DNA of 64,000 nucleotides from Bacillota bacterium (GTDB taxonomy: Bacteria > Bacillota > Clostridia > Lachnospirales > Cellulosilyticaceae), in contig JAEWMQ010000058.1 in assembly GCA_023393125.1 (NCBI GenBank), positions 1-64,000 of the forward strand. Direction: 5' to 3'. Made by a program: the position numbers and the translations under genes. Shown here in pieces: positions 52,061 to 60,377 of the stretch (positions are counted from its first letter, which is position 1; every line of letters begins with the position of its first letter). The notes below the pieces were generated by a model, which had not been told where the DNA came from, searched no databases, and worked only from the letters and a program-made list of their open reading frames with translations.

Positions 52061-52672
52061 TCACCTCATTTTCTGATATAAATCACTCATATTTCTTTCT
52101 ATCTCGCTTCTAGCTCGTTCTTTTCTTTCCTCAGTAAGTTCCATACCTATGCAATTTTTCTGAAATGAGAAGTAAATGATTGAATAATATTCCTGTGCCA
52201 ACACCCCTACTTGGTTTTCCTTTATATATCCTCGTTCTATCATCTGCCTAAATACTTTTTCTTGCTGCTCAAGAGGGAAAGTAAATACCAACTTTTGATA
52301 AGTATCTGCAGCCTTTTGATCTGCCATCTGCTCAATAGTTAGCGTAGCAATCATCTTGTAAACATAGGGATTTAACAGATAGTTATCTAGAATTCCCACT
52401 GCTACTTTGCACATAGCCTCATTTGATACCTCTTCTGCTCTAGAAAAAGCTGTATCAAACTGGTGCCTCATAGTTTCTATCAATCCTTCTATTTTCTCTA
52501 GTAAAGCATCCATAATTGCCTGCTTATTAGCAAAATGATAGTAAATGCTACTTTCCCTAAAACCTAGTTCTTTACAAATATCACGTATGGAAACCGCCCT
52601 ATAACCATAACGTGAAAATAATTCTAATGCTATCTGTTCAATCTTTTCCTTTGTATTCTCCTTTTCAATCAT
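52061..52672 (-). CDS. TetR family regulator of the hydrolase operon
   Basis: 203-aa regulator with an N-terminal helix-turn-helix (VSIRDICKELGFRESSIYYHFANKQAIMDALLEKI, about 24-58) and a helical ligand domain. First gene of a two-gene operon with a hydrolase. It almost certainly represses its own promoter through the paired palindromes just upstream. Ligand unknown. Confidence 0.92.
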   Translation of the reverse strand: MIEKENTKEKIEQIALELFSRYGYRAVSIRDICKELGFRESSIYYHFANKQAIMDALLEKIEGLIETMRHQFDTAFSRAEEVSNEAMCKVAVGILDNYLLNPYVYKMIATLTIEQMADQKAADTYQKLVFTFPLEQQEKVFRQMIERGYIKENQVGVLAQEYYSIIYFSFQKNCIGMELTEERKERARSEIERNMSDLYQKMR

Positions 52673-52685
52673 CTTATACTCCTTT

Positions 52686-52728
52686 ACTTAACAAGTGTTA
52701 AGTTTATATTACCTAACACTCGTTAAGT
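52686..52728 (-). promoter_or_regulatory. Double TetR operator
   Basis: ACTTAACAAGTGTTAAGT (52686-52703) and ACCTAACACTCGTTAAGT (52711-52728) are two 18-bp palindromes in opposite orientation seven bases apart. Read alike, both fit ACTTAACRAGTGTTARGT. They lie 13 to 56 bases upstream of the TetR start. Confidence 0.85.
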
Positions 52729-52740
52729 TGTCAAACAATA

Positions 52741-52774
52741 AAAAACTCCATGAATTTTATTACATGAAGTTTTT
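52741..52774 (-). terminator. Terminator of the histidine kinase gene
   Basis: AAAAACTCCATG (52741-52752) pairs with CATGAAGTTTTT (52763-52774) with one mismatch and A/T runs, 45 bases after the kinase stop. Confidence 0.8.
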
Positions 52775-52818
52775 TATTATTTCGGATAATAGTCATCAAA
52801 TACATTGATTCTTATCTT

Positions 52819-54537
52819 TTATTTTCTGCACATAAATTCAAACCAAAATTTTACACCTAAATCTGTATTAGTGACTCCATAAGGCATTTTATGAAGTTCC
52901 AACACACTGCATACAATAGATAGTCCCAGACCCGTGCCCCTCTCACATCTTTCTTTTTCCATATCTCCTTTATAAAAAGCGTCCCAAATGAGGGCGAGTT
53001 GATCTTCTGGAATAGACTCCCCTTCATTTTCAATGGCTACTTTTCCTTTTTCGATTAAGATTTGAATTTTCCCACCCTTCGGTGTATGTAAAAGTGCATT
53101 GATTACTAAATTATTGATTACTTGCATCATTCTTTTATAGTCTGCTACAATCTGCCACTCCCCATCGGTAGTCAAAGTAACCGATACAGCTTGATTTTCA
53201 AAGAGCCTTTCTTTGTTTTTTAAAACTTCTTGAATAAGGGTATTCAGAGAGAATGTCTCTTTTTTAAGTGTATAGGCTTTTGATTCTAGCTTTGATAAGT
53301 CTAGCATTTCTAGTATAAGCTCATCCATCTTGGCTGTCTCATCTATGATTACTTCTAGATAATAATCTCTTTTCTCCTCTGAAATATGTTCCTTTAAACC
53401 CTCACTATAAGTACGAATAATGCCTAAAGGTGTTTTAAGTTCATGCCCAATAGTGTCTGTAAGTTCTTTCCTGTTTTTTTCTAATACTATCTGCTTTTCA
53501 TAAACCGTCCATAGTCCCTTAGATAAAATTCCTACCAACAAGAGCACCATCATCAAGGAAAAACCATATATAGGCAACAAATCATTTATGGCTGCTTCCC
53601 ATGGATAGCCGACTGTATTAAGTACTAAATAGTAGTCTTTTTCCCCCATATTCCAATACTGTGTCATACTCATTTTTTCTATATAAAAGTTACTTTCTGG
53701 AACCCATGCTGTAAGATGCTCTTTTGCTTCTTTCATATTTTCCTCAGTAAGTACTGGAGTACATGATTCGAATCTCCTTTGCGTCTTTTCATTCCTAGTT
53801 TTATTTATAAATAGATAACTATCACCTAATGTTAGAAGTCCTTCATTTAACATAGTTTCAGCTAAAAGCGTGCAGTTCCTTGACTCATATTTTTCTAATC
53901 CTTCTACATTCTTCACGGTAAAAGTATACTCTTCTATAGATTCATTTCTTATCAATTTGGCCGTATTCTTACCCGTTTGCTCGAATGTCTCTTTAAAAAT
54001 TGTTATTTTTTCAGGAATAATCTCACCTTTCGCTTTATACCCTTCCACTTTCAAATTATATCTTATAGTACCACTTTCTTTTTGCATTAATTCACCTAAA
54101 TAGGTAATCTGTTCAAAGCTCAAATACTTCTCCATATCCAACAAACTATAAGTTGATTGATTTTTCTCTTTACCTTGGTAGTTTTCTACGATAGTTTGTG
54201 AACAAGCTATAAAATTCCCAGTTCTAGCTACGCATTCCCCATTCTCTGTATAGAGTGCAGCTCTTATATAATTCTCCTTGGTACAAAATGAATCTCTTGT
54301 GATTGTCCATAGATAGCTTAGAGGTGCATGTTCTTCTTCATCTATCTTACTAAATTCTGCGGAAAACTTCATCCATCTTTCTAGAGACGCTATAAAGTTA
54401 CCCCTTCTGCTTTCACACTCATTTTTACTACTCTGATATTGTATAAGCGTGAATATACCCATGATTACTATATAAAAAGTAAAGAAGGCAGCAAATACTC
54501 TTACAAGCAGTTTCCGAAAACTCATCTTATTTTTCAT
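52819..54537 (-). CDS. Sensor histidine kinase
   Basis: 572-aa membrane kinase. First membrane segment about 10-30, second about 323-345, with a large extracellular sensor of some 290 residues between. HisKA with phosphoacceptor His in DTIGHELKTPLGIIRTYSEG (near 372), then HATPase with N-box VINNLVINALLHTP, DAFYKGD and G2 box RGTGLGLSIV. It overlaps the end of the response-regulator gene by 11 bases. Signal unknown; the pair has no obvious target gene next to it. Confidence 0.93.
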   Translation of the reverse strand: MKNKMSFRKLLVRVFAAFFTFYIVIMGIFTLIQYQSSKNECESRRGNFIASLERWMKFSAEFSKIDEEEHAPLSYLWTITRDSFCTKENYIRAALYTENGECVARTGNFIACSQTIVENYQGKEKNQSTYSLLDMEKYLSFEQITYLGELMQKESGTIRYNLKVEGYKAKGEIIPEKITIFKETFEQTGKNTAKLIRNESIEEYTFTVKNVEGLEKYESRNCTLLAETMLNEGLLTLGDSYLFINKTRNEKTQRRFESCTPVLTEENMKEAKEHLTAWVPESNFYIEKMSMTQYWNMGEKDYYLVLNTVGYPWEAAINDLLPIYGFSLMMVLLLVGILSKGLWTVYEKQIVLEKNRKELTDTIGHELKTPLGIIRTYSEGLKEHISEEKRDYYLEVIIDETAKMDELILEMLDLSKLESKAYTLKKETFSLNTLIQEVLKNKERLFENQAVSVTLTTDGEWQIVADYKRMMQVINNLVINALLHTPKGGKIQILIEKGKVAIENEGESIPEDQLALIWDAFYKGDMEKERCERGTGLGLSIVCSVLELHKMPYGVTNTDLGVKFWFEFMCRK

Positions 54538-55207
54538 TCGTTGCCACCTCCAGTTTGTAACCTACCTTCATAATTGTACGAATGGCCTTGCCACTTTTGC
54601 CTAAAGCTTTTCTAAGTTTCTTTACATGAGCATCTATCACTCTGTCATTGCCTTCAAAGTCATAGCCCCATAACCTTACGATAAGCTGGTCTCTTGTAAT
54701 GACCTGATTTTTATTTCTCATAAAATAAACAAGCATCCTATACTCCATAGGAGCTAGCTTGATTTCTTCTCCTCCTACAGTCACTTCTAGCCTCTTGCAA
54801 TCTATGCAAATATCATTAACCTTCAGCTTGTTTTCAATAATAGTCCCTTTCGCCCTCTTGATAAGAGAAATAACTTTAGCGTATAGCACCCCTAGAGAAA
54901 AAGGCTTTGTCACATAATCATCTGCCCCTAATTCATACCCATAGAGCTGATCTTCCTCATCAGACTTTGCTGTAATAAAAATAATAGGTGTTTCATACTG
55001 ACGACGCACCTCTTTACATACCTTAAAACCATCTATTCCTGGCATCATTACATCTAGTAAGATTAAATCAAAGACTTCTTTTTCTAAAATGCCCAGCGCT
55101 TCGCTCCCCTGATCCACGCAGATAACCTTACAGGCTTTAGCTTGAAAGTAATCACTTATTATCTCCTGCATTCTCTTTTCATCTTCTACTAGTAATATTT
55201 TATCCAT
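54527..55207 (-). CDS. OmpR-family response regulator
   Basis: 226-aa regulator. Receiver domain 1-115 with EDE at 8-10, phosphoacceptor Asp52 in LLDVMMPGIDG and Lys in YVTKPFS. Winged-helix domain about 130-226 (VITRDQLIVRLWGYDFEGNDRVIDAHVKKLRKAL). The start at 55207 has GGGGGAG just upstream; a longer frame to 55309 would run into the terminator at 55299-55343. First gene of a two-gene operon with the kinase. Confidence 0.94.
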   Translation of the reverse strand: MDKILLVEDEKRMQEIISDYFQAKACKVICVDQGSEALGILEKEVFDLILLDVMMPGIDGFKVCKEVRRQYETPIIFITAKSDEEDQLYGYELGADDYVTKPFSLGVLYAKVISLIKRAKGTIIENKLKVNDICIDCKRLEVTVGGEEIKLAPMEYRMLVYFMRNKNQVITRDQLIVRLWGYDFEGNDRVIDAHVKKLRKALGKSGKAIRTIMKVGYKLEVATNEK

Positions 55208-55298
55208 TTCTCTCCCCCTTTTCCTTCTCATAATAGTAGCATAATCTGTCTTTTTTATGACCTTTTGTATAAAAATATATGATTTTAATATTAATTCA

Positions 55299-55343
55299 AA
55301 AAATCCCAAACCACATACCTTTAGTACGTGGTTTGGGATTTTT
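55299..55343 (-). terminator. Terminator of the radical SAM / ABC operon
   Basis: A 20-bp stem (55299-55318 with 55324-55343), one G-T pair, a five-base loop and a T-run form a very strong terminator about 50 bases after the ATPase stop. Confidence 0.92.
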
Positions 55344-55393
55344 GTTTCCTTATTCTCTCTTATGTATTAATATATATTCTTTTGCACTATATA

Positions 55394-56176
55394 CTATATA
55401 AAATATTCTATCGCCTTAGTTGAATTTCCAAAAAACTCTAGATATACTTTTTTACGTATTGCCATAAAATCATCGCTAGTTCTATTTCTTGGCCTTGCCA
55501 AATCAACTGGAATGATTGTTTTAATTTCTCCTGGACGGTTTGACAAAACTACCACACGATCACCTAAGTAAATGGCTTCGTCAATATCATGAGTAACAAG
55601 AATCATGGTTTTCTTTTCCGTCTCCCAGATTCTCAAAATTTCATTCTGCATGTTAATTCTAGTAAAAGCATCTAATGCTCCAAACGGCTCATCTAAGAGT
55701 AAAATATCCGGTTTATTGATTAAAGCCCTGGCAATACTGACTCTTTGCTGCATACCGCCTGAAAGCTGCTTTGGCAAAGCCTTCTCAAATCCATTTAATT
55801 CCACCAATGAAATATATTCTCGTATTAGTTGCTTTCTATTTTCTTTACTCATTTTCTCATGAATACCAAATTCAATATTTCCTTCTACCGTAAGCCATGG
55901 AAATAATCTTGACTCCTGAAAAATTACACCAATGTCAACTGATGGTTTTTCTACTACTTTTCCTTCTATCTTAACGACGCCATCCGTGGCCTGATCTAGG
56001 CCTGACATTATTTTAAGTAAAGTGCTCTTTCCACAGCCACTAGCTCCAACAATACTAATAAACTCACCAGCTTGTATTTCCAAATTAATATCTTGAAGCA
56101 CTTCCAGATTTTCAGATTCCAGCTCGAACTTTTTTGTTACATGTTCTATTGCTATGCTATTTCCCTTTGTGCCCAT
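55394..56176 (-). CDS. Nitrate/sulfonate/taurine-type ABC ATPase
   Basis: About 260-aa ATPase of the SsuB/TauB group: Walker A GASGCGKST near residue 44, Q-loop VIFQESRLFPWLTVEGNIEFG, signature LSGGMQQR near 142, Walker B ILLLDEPFGALD near 162. The ATG at 56176 has AGGTG nine bases upstream; a GTG at 56188 is an alternative. Last gene of the radical SAM operon, directly adjoining the permease stop. Confidence 0.92.
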   Translation of the reverse strand: MGTKGNSIAIEHVTKKFELESENLEVLQDINLEIQAGEFISIVGASGCGKSTLLKIMSGLDQATDGVVKIEGKVVEKPSVDIGVIFQESRLFPWLTVEGNIEFGIHEKMSKENRKQLIREYISLVELNGFEKALPKQLSGGMQQRVSIARALINKPDILLLDEPFGALDAFTRINMQNEILRIWETEKKTMILVTHDIDEAIYLGDRVVVLSNRPGEIKTIIPVDLARPRNRTSDDFMAIRKKVYLEFFGNSTKAIEYFI

Positions 56177-56188
56177 ATCATGCTTCAC

Positions 56189-56980
56189 CTACTTTTCATC
56201 TACAATATTCCATTTCAATATTTTTCTCTCTAATAGCAATAGTACTTGGTCAATTGCTAGGCCAATAAAACCAATTGCAAAAACGCCTACAAGCATAACA
56301 TCTGGCTGGGACATTTCTCTAGCATACATAATCAAATAGCCAATTCCTGTAGCAGCTGCAATCATTTCTGCTGCAACAACACAGGACCATGCTGCTCCCA
56401 TTCCAAGCCTTACTCCTGTAAAAATAAATGGAATAGATGAAGGAATGACTATTTTCATCAGAACTTGCCCTTTATTTTTTTCTAATACCTTACCCACTTC
56501 CAAGAGTTTTTTATCTGTATTTTGAATGCCTCTAATTGTATTTAATAAAACTGGCCAAAAACTTCCAACTGCAATTAATGTTATTTTTGAACTTTCTCCT
56601 ATCCCCATCCATAAAATAAGCATAGGTACCCACGCAATCAGAGGAATCGGGCGAAAAATGCCGATTATCACACTAAATAAATGCTCCATTTTTTTCGATA
56701 ATCCAATGACAATTCCAAGCCCTAACCCTACTATGGTACCAATCGCAAATCCCTTTACCACTCTTTCTGCACTGACAATGATATGCTTTTTTAGCTTACC
56801 CGTCTCTATCATGTATATGAAGGCATCATAAAGTCTTGAAGGAGATGGCAATATAGACTGATTGATTAGCCCATTTTCACATCCATATTGCCAGATAAAA
56901 ACAAGTGCAATAGGAAGAATCAGTGCCAAAACTGCAATAGATACTATTTTTTTTATTTGCTTTTTATTCAAGGATATCAT
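56189..56980 (-). CDS. Nitrate/sulfonate/taurine-type ABC permease
   Basis: About 263-aa SsuC/TauC-type permease with six membrane segments and the EAA-like loop (KGQVLMKIVIPSSIPFIFTGVRLGMGAAWSCVVAAEM). The start is unclear: the in-frame ATG at 56980 has only a weak upstream site, and a TTG at 57025 lies within the intercistronic hairpin. I prefer 56980. Confidence 0.88.
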   Translation of the reverse strand: MISLNKKQIKKIVSIAVLALILPIALVFIWQYGCENGLINQSILPSPSRLYDAFIYMIETGKLKKHIIVSAERVVKGFAIGTIVGLGLGIVIGLSKKMEHLFSVIIGIFRPIPLIAWVPMLILWMGIGESSKITLIAVGSFWPVLLNTIRGIQNTDKKLLEVGKVLEKNKGQVLMKIVIPSSIPFIFTGVRLGMGAAWSCVVAAEMIAAATGIGYLIMYAREMSQPDVMLVGVFAIGFIGLAIDQVLLLLERKILKWNIVDEK

Positions 56981-57018
56981 CTTTTCATCTATGCATATTA
57001 CAATCAAATTTGTAATAT

Positions 57019-57050
57019 AGCTCAAATAAATAATTCAATCCATTTGAGCT
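57019..57050 (-). other. Intercistronic stem-loop after the binding-protein gene
   Basis: AGCTCAAAT (57019-57027) and ATTTGAGCT (57042-57050) form a perfect 9-bp stem with no T-run between the binding-protein and permease genes, the same layout as the hairpin at 5179-5210. Confidence 0.65.
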
Positions 57051-57100
57051 ATTGCACGCTTCCTTTCTACTAGATTTTATTTCCAATCTTGGCTCTGTTT

Positions 57101-58117
57101 TTATTCTGTAATGCCTGCTTTTTGAAGATATGTCGTATCTATAATGTTTGTTACATCTACTTCTTTTCTAATGAGACCTTGTTCGTAAAGATAGCTTGCT
57201 GTTTCTTTAATAGAATCTATTTTCTTATCATCAAGGAATAAACTTCTATTAAATTTTGAAAAACTCGCTTCAAAGGCTGCTGGATCTAGACTACTAGCCT
57301 CCCCTATAATCTTAAGCGCTTCATCCTGATGCTCATCTGCCCATACTGCCGCCTTATTAAACACCTTTAATAATCTAGCTGTAATATCTGGATTTTCACC
57401 TAAAAACTTAGAACTGCCAGCGATTACATTGACATTGTATTTATAACCAGTACCATCTTGAATAAGCGTTGCAATACCTTCAGATACACTATTGGTAATA
57501 TAGGGTTCCCAAGTTACAGCTCCATCAATAGTACCTGCCTGCAGCGAAGCGTACATATCTGCAGGTGATAAGTTCAATAATTCTGCATCTGCTTCAGTTA
57601 AGTTTTGACTTACTAAAAATTTAAGTAATAGCTGATGCCCTACACTACCTACGGTATAACCAATTTTTTTACCTTTGATATCAGCAAGCGTTTTAATCCC
57701 TGATTTCGGTGTAGCAATTAATGCATTGCCAGCTTCTGTAGATGCATAAGAAGCAAGAATCTTAATATCTAATCCATTAGCAATCCCCTGAATTGCCGGC
57801 TGATCACCAACAAAACAAAAGTCTACTTGCCCCGCAGTAAATGCTTCTATAATGGGGGGACCGGAAGCAAATACACTTAATTGTACTTCCACATCATCTC
57901 CAAACTCTTCTTTAAAAAATCCTTGTTTATCCGCTATAATAGGCTGTGCATGACCTGGTTGATGAGCTACTCTTATGACTACTTTTTCCTTGCCTGCATC
58001 TGCCGTAGCATTTCCCGTAATGCTACTTTCTGCCTTCTTCTGGCATCCAGCAGTTAAGGCTATAACCATTGCCATAATTGCAATAGTACTTATTCTTTTC
58101 CGTATTTTTTTATTCAT
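57101..58117 (-). CDS. TauA/SsuA-type ABC binding lipoprotein
   Basis: 338-aa lipoprotein; lipobox LTAGC with Cys near residue 25. NMT1/OpuAC-like core: RVAHQPGHAQPIIADKQGFFKEEFG, EAFTAGQVDFCFVGDQPAIQGIANG, GKKIGYTVGSVGHQLLLKFL and AGTIDGAVTWEPY. This family binds sulfonates, nitrate, thiamine precursors and other small anions or heterocycles. ATG at 58117 follows GGAGGG. The ligand should be what the linked radical SAM and flavin enzymes act on. Confidence 0.9.
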   Translation of the reverse strand: MNKKIRKRISTIAIMAMVIALTAGCQKKAESSITGNATADAGKEKVVIRVAHQPGHAQPIIADKQGFFKEEFGDDVEVQLSVFASGPPIIEAFTAGQVDFCFVGDQPAIQGIANGLDIKILASYASTEAGNALIATPKSGIKTLADIKGKKIGYTVGSVGHQLLLKFLVSQNLTEADAELLNLSPADMYASLQAGTIDGAVTWEPYITNSVSEGIATLIQDGTGYKYNVNVIAGSSKFLGENPDITARLLKVFNKAAVWADEHQDEALKIIGEASSLDPAAFEASFSKFNRSLFLDDKKIDSIKETASYLYEQGLIRKEVDVTNIIDTTYLQKAGITE

Positions 58118-58140
58118 GTGCGTCCCTCCATTTTTAAATT

Positions 58141-58623
58141 TCACACTTCATTTTCTGCTATCACTAATCTATCTAGATGCCTTAAGAGTGGATGAGCTTC
58201 CTCTTCTTCCAATCTTCTCTTTTCAAAGGAATTATTAATAAAATCAGTTGGTGCTATACGCCAAACCGTTGCTAAATCTATATCCCCTAATTTTTCTCGA
58301 AGAGCCACATACCGCTTTTCAAATTCCTTTCCAGATATAATAGCTCTTTCTACTTTTCCTTTAATTAAAAAGCTTTTTTTATCCTTACTAAGAAAATTAA
58401 TGGTTACTAGTTTGTTAAACCACAAGTGATAGGTAAGATTTTTATTGGTCACAGATGTTTCAATAATCTCTAGAAATTCTAATTCTCCATTTTCTGTTAC
58501 AGAAAATGAATCTTTATAAGTAACGTGTGGTATGCCATTTTTATCTATGGTAGCAATTGCTGCAATGGTATCTTCTAAGTGAATTGTATCGATTATTTCC
58601 TGACTTAATTGAACTGATGTCAT
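58141..58623 (-). CDS. PPOX-fold (pyridoxamine-phosphate-oxidase-like) flavoprotein
   Basis: 160-aa split-barrel protein. TIAAIATIDKNGIPHVTYKDSFSV and NKLVTINFLSKDKKSFLIKGKVERAI match the FMN-binding PPOX/flavin-reductase-like fold. The start at 58623 has AAGGAGGAG seven bases upstream. It sits between the radical SAM gene (16-base gap) and the binding protein (23-base gap). It may reduce or oxidise a small substrate or act as an electron carrier; which is unknown. Confidence 0.82.
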   Translation of the reverse strand: MTSVQLSQEIIDTIHLEDTIAAIATIDKNGIPHVTYKDSFSVTENGELEFLEIIETSVTNKNLTYHLWFNKLVTINFLSKDKKSFLIKGKVERAIISGKEFEKRYVALREKLGDIDLATVWRIAPTDFINNSFEKRRLEEEEAHPLLRHLDRLVIAENEV

Positions 58624-58639
58624 GCTTATCTCCTCCTTA

Positions 58640-59878
58640 TTATATTCTTGAAAGATCAGTGTCTGGATGGTTTCCACATCTTCTATAATTGTCCATATCT
58701 ATATTTAGCTGGTACTTTCTACGAATCTCATCTAGCCCTTTAGCAAATCTAACATAATACTCAAGAGAGGGATTTTTCTGATCAAAGAAAATAGAACCTG
58801 GTACGACATTCCATACACATCCCACCACACTCACACCATGTTTTGCGATTTCTTCTGCCTCTTTTAAGCAAATCTCAAGCGCCTCATCTTCTGACTTAAA
58901 TCCTTTAGGCGTTGCCAATTCTACGCCTACAACAAGCCCAGTCGTAACATTTCCTGGTCCAAATATCTTAGCGGCTTTATACAATCTCTCTTTCCACTCC
59001 TCATATCCTATTGCCGCCGATTTTCCTGGACAAATCCAATCGAACATCTCCTTGTTAAGTACTTCAATATCAGCTGTATATGTCATTAGACCTGTTTGAT
59101 CATAAATCTTCTGTAACTGCTTTTCATTAAATGCTGTTCCAATGAGCTGACTAGGAAATCTTTTGCCACCAAAATTCTTCCCTATTCCCTGAAGAATTTC
59201 AATATAGAGATCTACCTCATCATCCAGTACCTCTTTTCCATTTAAAATAGTGCCGCCCGTGAGGAAGATACTTTCAAATCGCCCTGGTTGTTTTAAAGCC
59301 TCTGTCACTGTTTCCACAATATCACTTACTTCTAGAAGCTGCGGCTTATCACTTTTTTTATAAGCTGCTGCTATAGAGCAATACTTGCATCCATGACTAG
59401 GCGTATCCCAGAACTGGCAATATTGATTTGGATTAATATCAATTCGCTGAGGACGTGCAGGTGCTATCTGCCACATAGGCTTACCACTACTTGTATATTT
59501 GTTATAGTAATCTGGTTTTTCCAAATAGATGACTTCCTCAAGTACATCTCCATTATCCACAAGCACAATTTTATCATTTACAACGTCAACTACTAATGGA
59601 TCACGCCTTCCTTCTATAGGATTAACTCCTGTTAATACAGATGTGCCATCTCTTAAGATAAAGGCAAAGGGTGTTTGATCATTCTTTTCACCTGAAAAGC
59701 CTCGATGCTCTACTTGATGAATATTGAGATCTACTTTTTTCAAAGCTGCTTCAGTATAATAAACGCCACGCCTTTGAGCATCTGTTTTAATGATGACAAA
59801 AGGTGAAACTTCTGGATATTTTTGAATCACTTCTCTAATACTTAATTCTTTTTCTCGCCAATCCTTTTCTATTGCCAT
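58640..59878 (-). CDS. Radical SAM protein with Cx9CxxC cluster motif
   Basis: 412-aa enzyme. The [4Fe-4S] ligands are Cys154, Cys164 and Cys167 (CQFWDTPSHGCKYC), an Elp3-like Cx9CxxC spacing rather than the common CxxxCxxC. An N-terminal domain of about 140 residues precedes it. IFLTGGTILNG near 210 is the GGE-like SAM-binding stretch in a TIM-type barrel; the C-terminus has another Cys (RRCGNHPDTDLSRI). GGAGG precedes the ATG. First gene of an operon with a flavoprotein and sulfonate-type importer. Reaction unknown; I do not recognise a characterised homologue. Confidence 0.87.
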   Translation of the reverse strand: MAIEKDWREKELSIREVIQKYPEVSPFVIIKTDAQRRGVYYTEAALKKVDLNIHQVEHRGFSGEKNDQTPFAFILRDGTSVLTGVNPIEGRRDPLVVDVVNDKIVLVDNGDVLEEVIYLEKPDYYNKYTSSGKPMWQIAPARPQRIDINPNQYCQFWDTPSHGCKYCSIAAAYKKSDKPQLLEVSDIVETVTEALKQPGRFESIFLTGGTILNGKEVLDDEVDLYIEILQGIGKNFGGKRFPSQLIGTAFNEKQLQKIYDQTGLMTYTADIEVLNKEMFDWICPGKSAAIGYEEWKERLYKAAKIFGPGNVTTGLVVGVELATPKGFKSEDEALEICLKEAEEIAKHGVSVVGCVWNVVPGSIFFDQKNPSLEYYVRFAKGLDEIRRKYQLNIDMDNYRRCGNHPDTDLSRI

Positions 59879-60041
59879 TGCTCTCTTCCTCCTACTTTAC
59901 TCATTTTTTAATTCCTTCACTCTTATAAAGCTACTCTTCAGGAAGTTGGATATCTATTCCTTTGAAATATCTCTCTTAATCTCCTTTCCTATTTCAAGCT
60001 TTTTGTTAATTACATATCAGTTATTGATTGTATATAAATGC

Positions 60042-60157
60042 CAAAAAACAAAAAGAGGCCTTAAACAATATCTGGACGCAAAATCTGCATGCCTGATATC
60101 ATTTAAAACCTCTAGTTTTTCTAGTCAGTTTTATATTCATTTAATATCTATATGAAT
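60042..60157 (-). promoter_or_regulatory. Structured 5' leader with intrinsic terminator (attenuator or riboswitch candidate)
   Basis: On the transcript, AGAGGUUUUAAA (60113-60102) pairs fully with UUUAAGGCCUCU (60065-60054) using two G-U pairs, AUAUC/GAUAU continues the stem inside, and UUUUUGUUUUUU follows. This is an intrinsic terminator that ends 164 nt before the radical SAM start, so it must be read through for expression. An earlier AUUCAU/AUGAAU hairpin (60157-60135) precedes it. I could not match it to purine, SAM, T-box, fluoride or other classes I know. Confidence 0.7.
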
Positions 60158-60169
60158 TATATGTGTCGA

Positions 60170-60198
60170 AGTATAATTTATATTCCCTACTTTGTCAA
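60170..60198 (-). promoter_or_regulatory. Near-consensus promoter of the radical SAM operon
   Basis: Consensus TTGACA (60193-60198) and TATACT (60170-60175) are 17 bases apart on the - strand. Transcription would begin near 60163, giving a 285-nt leader. Confidence 0.85.
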
Positions 60199-60230
60199 GT
60201 GGTTTAGTATGAATTATTCTAAATTTTAAC

Positions 60231-60279
60231 AAAAGAAGGCTAAAGCGAGATAACTTCATCTCTCCTTTAGCCTTCTTTT
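60231..60279 (-). terminator. Terminator of the P-type ATPase gene
   Basis: A perfect 15-bp inverted repeat (AAAAGAAGGCTAAAG at 60231-60245 with 60265-60279), extended by GAGA/TCTC, lies about 100 bases after the ATPase stop. Confidence 0.85.
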
Positions 60280-60377
60280 ATTTGACTCTTTTAATATGCT
60301 TCTACCACAGTATATGATTACATAACTATTCTAAAAGCCACTTTTTTATTCTTCTGAACTAAGCGCTGTAAGCTTTC

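Noticed and set aside
60042..60113. Purine or T-box riboswitch identity for the radical SAM leader
   Set aside because: No conserved core of either class is visible; I keep it only as an unassigned terminator leader.
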